From Gymnopus androsaceus JB14 (taxonomy: Eukaryota; Basidiomycota; Agaricomycetes; Agaricales; Omphalotaceae), in NCBI GenBank assembly GCA_009733575.1, contig ML769548.1:1-64000 (forward strand): a stretch of 64,000 nt of DNA, written 5' to 3'. This document shows, piece after piece, positions 55,578-64,000 of this stretch. The first letter of the stretch is position 1; each line of letters starts with the position of its first letter. Below the pieces are notes generated by a model. That model had not been told where the DNA came from. It saw only the letters and a list, made by a program, of their open reading frames with translations, and made no database searches. The translations under genes and the position numbers were made by a program.

Positions 55578-55817
55578 CTGCATGCTGTACAGAACTGTAA
55601 CAGAGCTTATGGGATCATCAGGGTTTCTGATGTGTTTGGCTTCCTCACCTGGTAATCCTGAATGAAATCTTCGCAATGAGTTGCTTGCCACCTGTCAAAA
55701 CATTTGTTCCAGGTCATTCCAGACACAGTTTCTGCTAGCTCCGCCGCAAGTGACGCTCCGCTTGACCAGGTAACAATTCAGACAAGTTCCCTACTACCCT
55801 ATCTCCAAAGGTACTAG
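55578..55817 (+). pseudogene. 3' piece of deleted tandem deaminase copy (right of palindrome centre)
   Basis: Mirror image of 55289-55530, with extra single-base indels, ending at TAG 55815-55817. Confidence 0.7.
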
Positions 55818-56322
55818 ATGGAATTGGAGCTTTTGTAAAGTTGTAGATACACTGGACATTGATGTTGTATTAATTATTACCTCCCCTTATTGCTTTTGTC
55901 ATTGCATTTCTGATACTCCATGTGGCACGAATTTAACCCCAATAATTAGCAATGCTGGATAGACTCAACGCCAGTTCCGTTCAGTCGCCACCTACTATTT
56001 CAATAGATTTGAAATGCGCATTTGACAGCTCAGTTGGCTCCCAAGTTGCGTAGCCGGCGATCCGTTGATGCGCATCAACATCTGGAAGCGGGTGGGGACG
56101 AGCCTATGCTTGAGTAGGAAGATTCCAGGGCCTGCAAGCACGGAAACAGTTCCAAACCAGGAACAACAATCGTTGTAACGAGCAGCGTGATTGCGGCGGC
56201 TTAATGTAATGATGGCTGACACTGTTTTTAGCCGATCAGTTTTTCCTTAAAGAGTCCTTGGCATATCGATTGGATCGCTGGACCTGTGAGACTAACCGCC
56301 AAACAACTCTTCTCCCTCTCCC

Positions 56323-58405
56323 ATGGCAGACCCCTCAGCAATCGCCTGCCACCTCTCACCGGCAGTCGTCAGGTCGGATTTCTTCTTCTTTCTACCTACC
56401 TTAGTGGCCAAGCAGAGCATCCTTCTGAACCTCATGAAAGGATGCCACCATGTCGCTTTATCTTCATATCTCTACGCTTCTTGCTATTGGCAAGTGCGTC
56501 TAACCGCCGAGCAGAGAATGTGAATCAATTATCGGGGAAACTAGCCAGACTGATGTGCAATTCTTGGTCTTGCTGAGAATGCTGGACAGCATGCTGGCCA
56601 AGGCCAAAGACATCCAGACAACGTCTCAAAGGACATCACCCCGCCAGGGTGGAAATGATAAGGGCATGGACAGTCCTACAGGAGAGCGTAAAGATAGCAG
56701 CAGAGAATAAAGAGGGCTGTGCCAATTGGCAGAAAAGACCCTGTCATCCCGAATGGAGTCCATGGCAAGGAGCTACTCGAAGAGTGGGAGGAGGGGGCTA
56801 GTATTGTCTAGTACACCTCGCAAAGTGGTTGTACATTATCAATTGAATGGCTAACGTATATGATTTCCTCAGTAACTTTACCTTCGGCCCGCACCTTCTC
56901 AAGATTTGTTCCGATGTGATGTCTCCCTGAAGCCCGGAACTCAAAAGATCTGAAGAATTTCCAACACTTCATCCATCACCGTGCTTATCGAAAACTTGGC
57001 TGGCGAGTCCTAGACTTTTCCACACACTGGGGTAAATTGCCATTCGATATCATTTCCAAATGCCTAGCAAAATCTGAGTTGGAATCAAAAGACTTCACAT
57101 TCAAAGAGGTTTTTAACAACGCTATCCAGATGCATATGCCGTCGCGAGCGTCTTCAGAGACCAACTCAAAGCCTGTATATTGTCTCAATTCCGACAATGC
57201 CCTCCAATGGCTTAACGTGGTCTACACACTTTGGGAAACACTGCAGAAGAAGTTGCTGGGCGAAGGGAAACCTAAGCTCAGGGAGATAAAGACGCCAACC
57301 CCTGAGGCGGTCTGTGAGATAGTCTATGCATTAATGGGTTTGGAAGCCATGATGCCTGTGCTTAAGCATCTTTTATCTGCTGAAGGGGTTGTTGGTGCTT
57401 TAGCTGAGAATGGTAAGTTGAAGAGTTCTTTCACTTTTGATTGTTGCGCTCATGTGTTTCCAGAGCTCTTAGCGTATCTCTCACGCACTGCGAAGTCTAG
57501 TGGTGACAAGAGTCTAGCTCCAGACACTGATGGTGGTGATGGTGACGAGAGAGTAGAACCAGATACTGATTGACCGTGATGAAGATAATTTGGAGTCAAT
57601 GTTTGAATAACCGTGAGTCTTGTCCCTTGTAGTGATCATTTAGGCGCTACATTAATCCTTAGGTTTCTGGACTCATGAAACATCTGTGGATCGTCTTCTG
57701 CATGCTATGAGAACTGTCCTGGCATGGCGAAACCTCCTGCAAGTATATTTTCAAAAAAAGCAACCTATTTTCAAAGCCAAACAGTTCAATGGAAGCTCTC
57801 CCAATTTTGTTACGGGGGTGCTCCATTTAATCCTACTGCTTTTGATGCCGACAATGTGTTGTCTTTGCTTCAAGAATGGCAGGAACCTGCAAACGACCTT
57901 GATATTGCTTTTTGCTCGGGATGTCATTTACCAAAACCTTGAATGCAAAGGTTCATGCTGAAGCGGCACTCATGGACTGGATTGTTACAGTAAAGGTGGG
58001 ACTTCCAACTTTTCATACCAAAGTTTAGCTATTCTCAACTCATATTCCCACTCTAGGATGTTCCTCCAAGTCAGCATTCAAGAAGTTGGCCTATTGGCGT
58101 TAGCAAGAAATCTTGCCGATTATGTTGGTTACTTCATCTTGCTTACAACAAGAGACGTGAAACCCAGGCCCAGTTTGTACTCCCAGGTACTCATGGTACC
58201 TTCTGTGCTTGGCTTCCTCCACCTGGGATCCCTGATGATATCTTGCTTGAACTTTCGCGAATGAGTTGCTTGCTCGCATGCAGACATTTGTTCCAGGTCA
58301 TTCCAGACATAGCTCTGCTAGCTCCGCCACAAGTGACGCACCCGTTGACAGAGGTACACACCAGACAATTTCCTTACTACCATATCCCAAAGGTACAGGT
58401 ACTAG
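56323..58405 (+). pseudogene. OTT_1508-like fungal deaminase, copy 3 (inverted)
   Basis: Same gene on the plus strand. The frame is broken many times between 56323 and 57000 by single-base indels, is clean from 57037 to 57573 (SKCLAKSEL to the acidic linker), and holds the HAE motif near 57955 and SKKSCRLCWLLH near 58108-58140, either side of intron 57996-58056. A further indel near 58255 shifts the tail. The 1-nt difference that breaks copy 2 near KLRG is not present here, so the copies carry different lesions. Confidence 0.65.
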
Positions 58406-58554
58406 TGGAATTGGAGCTTCTATAACGTTGGTAGATACAATGGACTTGATGTTGTACTTGTATGTGCCGATAATTAACAATTAACGTATGCCTCTTACAC
58501 AGGAAAATCTTACAACCAACTGTATGACTAAAATTGCTGACTAAATGCTGTGCT

Positions 58555-58879
58555 AGCTTCAGGGCATCCCAGGGCATCTCGGGGATTCCCACGGGTAGCC
58601 CAGGAAGCCTAGGAATTTGCCCGTTTCCCAGGGCACCCGAGCAACCAGGGCAGCCTAGGACTTTAGGCCAAATCCTGAGGACCTTTGAGCTTGCTTGAGG
58701 CTACTTCCTGAGTAACTTCAGAGATGCTCAAGGATCCCTAGAATTAGGCCAAAGTCCTGGGCTACCTGGGGTGCTTGGGTTGCCTAGTGTTGCCTAGGAA
58801 TTGGCCAAATTCCTGGGCATCCCTGAGACTGACCAGGCACACCTGGACTTTGCCTGGGCTTTAGGTAGTTTTCCAGATG
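58555..58879 (-). repeat. CCCAGG/CCTGGG-rich subterminal segment (right arm)
   Basis: Reverse copy of 52243-52570, ending GTAGTTTTCCAGATG where family Z sequence resumes. Confidence 0.75.
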
Positions 58880-59470
58880 AAGGGATGGTTCAGTGTATTT
58901 TGAGTACCCACGTACACGCCATATACGATCAGTGGAATCCGGACTGTAAAGAGGACTGGAGAAGATCCGAAGAACACTAGACTTGTGGATCATCTTTGAA
59001 GTTTGTGTGCCTTTGCTTGTATCAGCAACCCAAGCAGAATATTTTTGAGATTTGGACTCCTTGCTTTCTTTCTCTGCAGCGGTGTCTTCAATTTTGGGTT
59101 CAAGCTCAGAGTCAGTGAAGTCGGAAAGAGGGGGAGAATTGGGTGGAAACTGATTTTCTGTGGAAATAGGTGGTACAGGTGCAACTTGGCCATTGTAATC
59201 ATGAGTTTCATTGTCACCTTCATTGTCCTCCCCTACTGAAAGATCATTGACAAGAAGAACCTTTTCCATTCCAAATGGACAAAGGATATCATAACTGCCC
59301 TCCCTCTCCATTTTTTCAAATGGAGGCTTGATTCCAGCTTTCTGCAACTGCTTCTCTGCAGTTTCCCGTCCTTTCTTCCAACAGACCATAAGGATGATGT
59401 TCTGAACTTGAACATCCCCATGCCAAGTGATTGGGTTGCTTCAAAAAGCACAGAAAAGCAAGAAGACATC
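58880..59470 (-). pseudogene. Family Z remnant, internal segment (right arm)
   Basis: Minus-strand copy of 51605-52242, open from the CWKKGRE region to YTEPS with sequence identical to the left arm over most of its length. Confidence 0.7.
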
Positions 59471-59982
59471 TATTTACTGCATTTTACCTTGCAAATTCCA
59501 GTTCAGGAATTTCACTCTTAACAATCTGGACCCCCCCTCCTCCCCCTCATGGTATGGGCGCTAAAATTTTTCCACACCCCTTGTCCAGAAGCATCCAGGT
59601 CCTTAAAATTACTTATGAGAGTTGCATATCTTCAAAGTGTATATGAACAGCATGTTGGCAATGTGAGCTTAATATTTTGTTGGATTTCCATCTAGAACCT
59701 AACAATTAGAACAGGTTGAATTCCAGGCAATATATTTCACAAAGTTCAAGCCAGTCCACTCAATGGAACTCTATAAGGCTCCCTGCTCCTTCTGGTCCAA
59801 GAGTCACCATGAATGAAATTGAACTTTCTGACAGCAGCACAGTAAGTCATGCCCTTCATACTTTTTACATGGGATCAAACCAGCTTTAGCTGCAGACACG
59901 CAAAACCAATTTTGCAACAGATATGTCTTGATTTACTTAGTCTCCTGAGCTAAGATTTGCAACCTGTTCTCAATCTTATTAT

Positions 59983-60300
59983 TGTTGCGCAGCATATAAG
60001 CTAGGAGGTGCAGTGACTAGCACTCACCAAGTGGTTAAGCTTGTAGAGCAGATAGAGAGAGGTAAAAGACTAGTAGAAGTCATTATCATTAGCAGTACTA
60101 CTGGAGTCCTTATATACTGTAGTACTGTATTCATTACATATATGGTAGTATCCTTCTAGTATGTTCTGTATGCATGACCTATGATGTTGTCCATAAAGCT
60201 ACTTACTAAGATACTACTTGAGGCTGAGTAAGACTACCTCAGTGATGACTGATAGCGTCATATGACCAAGATGATGAGTGATATCATCATACGTTCAATA
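59983..60300. mobile_element. Solo LTR, 318 bp, TSD ATTAT
   Basis: TGTTGCGCAGC to GTTCAATA, flanked by ATTAT at 59978-59982 and 60301-60305. The left arm has the empty site near 50703-50712. It has a TATA-like TTATATACTG near 60110. The TG...TA ends and 5-bp duplication fit an LTR retrotransposon; I found no internal region. Orientation is uncertain. Its first 41 bp also occur at 48428-48468 before the assembly gap. Confidence 0.82.
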
Positions 60301-60873
60301 ATTATCTTTAAATATGTTGTTTTCTAGTCTTGTTTCTTTCACTTTCAATATTGCTGGACATTATGGGCATTTTACCAAAGTCAAATTGCTCTGTTTGATT
60401 GTAAAGTTTTCTCTTTTTATTATCCTTCATTTATGTAGTATTATTTATATCAAGTCTAAATGAACCTGTGGCCATTGAATCTCTTGGCTTTGGCAAAGCC
60501 TGCCATGTGTGGCCTGTAATCATCAGATGGCCTCACTGTCCTGTAACTTATGGACTTATAGCTGTCCTCAGGATAACATGGAGAGAAATCACACTATCCA
60601 TGAATCTGCACATAGAAAATTACACAGTTTCTCCCTTAGTCTTCTCAAAGCACACAGACTTGCATATTGTGGGACCGAAACTTAAGTCATCCCGGGTGCT
60701 GACCAAACTAGTGAAAGTGAAAGTGCTTGATCTGGTAAGCGCTACTTCACTCGAGTTCTCTCTACTACTTATGTATACTCCCAACCCCGTTCCAGGAATC
60801 TCCATCAAGACTGTGTCTGAAATAGTGTACTTTAGTGCATGATTTTGGCAATTTTCCCATCCAAAAGGAACTA
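60301..60873. other. Right-arm flank of the repeat block
   Basis: Collinear with 50150-50700 of the left arm. A plus-strand exon-like stretch near 60600-60735 (FSKHTDLHIVGPKLKSS), a GTAAGC...CCAG intron and a short second exon to a TGA at 60841 read plausibly. No motif is recognised and the left arm differs, so I do not call a gene. Confidence 0.4.
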
Positions 60874-61115
60874 CTGTACCATTTCAATCACTTTGTTGGT
60901 CACAGGTCACAGGTCACAAGAGCCTCCAATGAAACAAAATGTCACAGCTTGTCCCACGTCACATCGGTCAGTAACGAATTTTTGCAGGCACCTAACCCAA
61001 TTTATTAAGATTTTTTTTGTAAAATCTTTGCAGGTCCTACCAATCCCAAACAAAATCTAAATCCGTTCAGTTGGTCACGGGTCACACCCCAAATGAAGTG
61101 CTCAAAATGGTACAG
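60874..61115. mobile_element. TA-target MITE (CTGTACCATTT family), 242 bp
   Basis: Ends CTGTACCATTT and AAATGGTACAG, TA on each side (60872-60873, 61116-61117). It is a diverged and slightly shorter relative of 19257-19520; several CG in that copy are CA or TG here. The empty site is present in the left arm near 50140. Confidence 0.9.
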
Positions 61116-61267
61116 TATCATTTGTGATGCTTTCAAGAAGCATTTGATTACTAGGTAGACTGGAGACAATGGGTGGTTGATGTGAGAGGAGTTGTCTATC
61201 TCAGTGACTCCAAAAGATCTGACGAGTGGGAGTTGTTGACTCAGAGTACTTTGCTTTTATCTCTGGC

Positions 61268-62638
61268 CATCAGTAAATCGGGAAAAGTATGCTGACGGAT
61301 GACGTGAAAGGGCGATACAAATAATCATCTAATTTAATCGCAATTGAATATTATCCATTCCCATCTTCGACAAAATATTTAGATCATATTGCAAGGTATT
61401 GCCATCTTGACTTCATATTGCATTGTGATGGCCAGCACCTTCCTGTATCTTAGTGACAATGCCATATATTCTAACTGTGAGGAAATATGTCTGGTGCATT
61501 ACAATTTGATTGCAATGCATTTTGTTCTCTGCCCATGTTCCACTTTTCTGACCATCTCCGGTATTTTCTTCGAAAGCTCCTCTCACTATGGCAATGTTTT
61601 CCAATTCTTTGAAGTTCAGTGCCAACGAGCAATAATCTGAGAGGACTTAGTGCAGCAGGTGTTCCGAGTCTCCAAGTCCGAGTCCTCTATTTAAGACCAG
61701 CCCAATTAATTTAATGTCTGCGACTTCACTCAATGACCAGCCTGACTCGGAGGAGTACTTGAGGGCGAGAATATCAAGCCTCCCGGGCCCGGGGTTAGGC
61801 TCAGCCAGACATCTTGGCAAATGTTTCACCAAGGCACTGGATCCATTCGATTTCTGCGGACCCAGGTTCACTTCCCGAAATATATTGTAGCTGACACAAG
61901 CGCATGAACGGTCACCCGGGCATATTTAAGTCACCCTGCACGATGTTCAGTTGTTCAACTTCTCTTTCTTTTTCCCCCACCATCCCTTTGCTTCACCCAA
62001 ACCTTCCCTCCAAGCTACTATATCTCCTAAAGTTCTTCAACTTCAAGCTTTGCTCTCCTCAAGCCTCTAGGTCGAAGCCTCTCAATCTGAAATATTCAAG
62101 TCTATGCGCCTCAATACACCTTTTTCAACATTCCCTGTCATCTCTCTCCTTTATCCTTCCTTCACCTATTTCCCTTTTGTCTCCGAGTCTCATGTTTTTG
62201 TACTGTACTTAGTCATTCTGTAGCTTGCCCATGTGTTATATAGATTTGCAATGCACTTCGTTTTCAACACTCCTCATTTGCCCCATTAAACCGAGAGAAA
62301 AAAATCGAAAAATTTAATGGTCCTATAATCTGAGCAAGCGGTTTTCTTGGCTCTAGGACTAGACATTACCATACATCATAATCTAATACCTTACAGTACA
62401 TATATTTCAGTGCATGGCAAGCATTGATAATGCTTATACTTGATGGCAATCCGCTGAAATAAAAGTGACGGATGGCAATATTCTACCGTCACACATCTCC
62501 TGACACGCTAAAGTAATCAATCACCATCAATTGAAATCTAAGCTGCAATATTTTACTGATATTGCATTGATGGTGTCTAGTTACATTAGAACAGGCAATT
62601 TCACCATTGAATGTCGACAAACCCCCGATTTACTGATG
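61268..62638. mobile_element. TIR element, 1371 bp, right arm only
   Basis: A perfect 15-bp inverted repeat CATCAGTAAATCGGG / CCCGATTTACTGATG is present. The uninterrupted site is seen in the left arm near 49990-50000. Target duplication is not clear (perhaps TG). Frames up to ~100 codons exist but have no transposase motif, so it is non-autonomous or decayed. Confidence 0.85.
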
Positions 62639-63222
62639 TGACGATTCGAATTGTGCTCTTCGAATGACACAGAATGACACTGGAACGGAACGAACATTCG
62701 CTTGCTTTGCTTTCACATCACCTGGCATCGGAATTGTGCTTCACTCACATTAATATTGGCACTGGAACGGAACGGATTCACGACCGGTTTGTATTCTCAT
62801 TCGCTTGTTTCCTTTGCTTGCACTACGGAATGTATTCATGACTCGTGTATTATTCTTACTCGCTTTTTCTGCATGCACTTCATTTGCATTTCCTACATAC
62901 TTGTTTTCTTCGCTGTATTTTTACAGAACGGGTTCAGGCCTCATTCTCAGTTGCCTTTCCTGCTTAGCTTTCGACCGCAGTTATCGCCTCGCTATCATAG
63001 ACCCCGGAACCGACTCAAAATCACTGTACTTACTTAGACTACAACAAGATTCGCAACGAAACGACAGATTCGGATTTGAAATGTTTTTCTTTCCTATTCT
63101 ACTCTACGATAACATTTATACTACTGAAAACCGAGCTTGCTGCATATCCTACAATTACTTCTCCTCTGTATCATGATTACATTACATGTGTTCACCACCC
63201 GAACCATCCTGCCTGACCACAT

Positions 63223-64000
63223 CTATAGCCCCGCCCTCATCCAATACCTCACCCAAAGCTCAACATCTCCAGCACCAATAGGCTTCAAATCGGCGATTCT
63301 CGCACTGATGCGCTGGATATTATTCGTCACCAGAGGCGTTAGCCCGACAGCTTCCGTATCATCAATGTCGTTCTTTAGATTCTGGTCTTGAGCGACTCGG
63401 ATATACTCATCCGCCTGTGCCATACCTCGGAGAAAGTCGATGATTTTTGCTGCAGGCTACGCACTCAAGTCGTTAGCATGATAGCCTAATCTGGGGTGGG
63501 AGAGGAACTTACCAACCCCTCGGTAACCTCCGCTGAAACCCTCTCCAAAGCCTCAACCCACGTCCGAAAAGGAACCACTGACAGCGGCGATGCATTGGCG
63601 TCAGCGTCAAGTTGCTTTCCTTTAACCACTGCCTCCCGCAGGTCGCGTATCATTTGAGAATAAGGTATCGGATGCGGGTGTACAAGGTTGATGGCAGGAG
63701 GTGCCATTTCGGATGAAAGTCCAACATCGATGATAGCTTCAGCTACTGCGTCCATGGGGATCCAGGAAATGACCTACGGAGAATAACCAAATTAACAACA
63801 CCATCAACAAGTGCGTTAGGGATACTCACTCCCCGTGCATCAGGTAACATATTCATTCTCGGGTCCAAAGACGATTTCACAATCATCGGGAACCAATCGC
63901 TTGTCGCCCAAGCACCATTGGGAGCTCCTCCACTAATTTGGCCGATCCGGAAGGAGGCAGTGTGGAGACTGCTTTTAAGCAGAATCTGCATGAGGAAAAT
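63223..64000 (-). CDS. NRPS-like reductase C-terminal domain, inverted copy, cut by window end
   Basis: Mirror of 48650-49419: the last three coding exons are identical in protein sequence to those of the left arm, from WVRYWMRAGL at the stop (63223) back to the exon beginning with ILLKSSLHTASFRIGQ near 63985. Introns are canonical. The rest of the gene, including catalytic GYGEGKY, lies beyond the window. Confidence 0.88.

Larger units (their letters stand above)
55578..64000 (-). repeat. Right arm of the palindrome
   Basis: Reverse copy of 48494-55530. From 55.6 to about 57.7 kb it has many one-base insertions and deletions relative to both other copies. From about 58 kb outward it is again almost identical. 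It contains three insertions missing from the left arm (59983-60300, 60874-61115, 61268-62638). Confidence 0.95.

Noticed and set aside
55578..64000. Palindrome as a pure fold-back read artefact
   Set aside because: Not accepted as the sole explanation because the arms differ by four insertions with empty sites on the other side; an artefact limited to the centre remains possible.

Overview
The window looks like a transposon-saturated stretch of a basidiomycete genome, most likely an agaricomycete. The reasons are short (50-70 bp) GT-AG introns, a fungal NRPS-like adenylate-forming reductase, a fungal GH54 arabinofuranosidase, Ty1/copia elements primed by an initiator-tRNA-type site, and two multi-copy protein families of a kind found in mushroom genomes. 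Almost every kilobase is repeated elsewhere in the window, and few genes are intact.

Two large inverted structures dominate. (1) A diverged inverted duplication has arm A at about 5.9-25.0 kb and arm B at about 31.4-38.2 kb. Each arm carries the 3' half of a zinc-finger/DDE-like repeat family (called 'family Z' here), a GH54 gene and a carrier-like gene fragment. Arm A also holds a 7.0-kb copia element, a hAT-like MITE and 5.5 kb of nested small elements that arm B lacks. Arm B has its own 641-bp element. The 6.3-kb core between the arms holds a decayed NRPS-like gene (A-PCP-R). (2) A palindrome at 48.5-64.0 kb has a 47-bp spacer at 55531-55577. Its outer ends carry identical C-terminal NRPS-like reductase fragments, and its inner parts carry a block of family Z remnant, CCCAGG-rich repeat and deaminase gene. 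Window positions 1-5185 are a third copy of that block.

The least expected content is the multi-copy deaminase-like gene (HAE plus SKKxCxxC zinc-site motifs, resembling the OTT_1508-type fungal deaminases). It sits in tandem and inverted copies inside repeat blocks, next to CCCAGG-rich sequence that elsewhere forms the ends of a mobile element. Every copy carries some lesion: a TGA, a frameshift or an internal deletion.

Filled and empty insertion sites can be compared directly between copies. They give target duplications for hAT-like MITEs (8 bp), copia and solo LTRs (5 bp) and TA-target MITEs. They also show that the palindrome arms differ by at least four insertions. From 38.8 to 47.9 kb lie a non-autonomous LTR element, the broken N-terminal half of family Z and sequence I could not identify. 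A 25-N assembly gap lies at 48469-48493.
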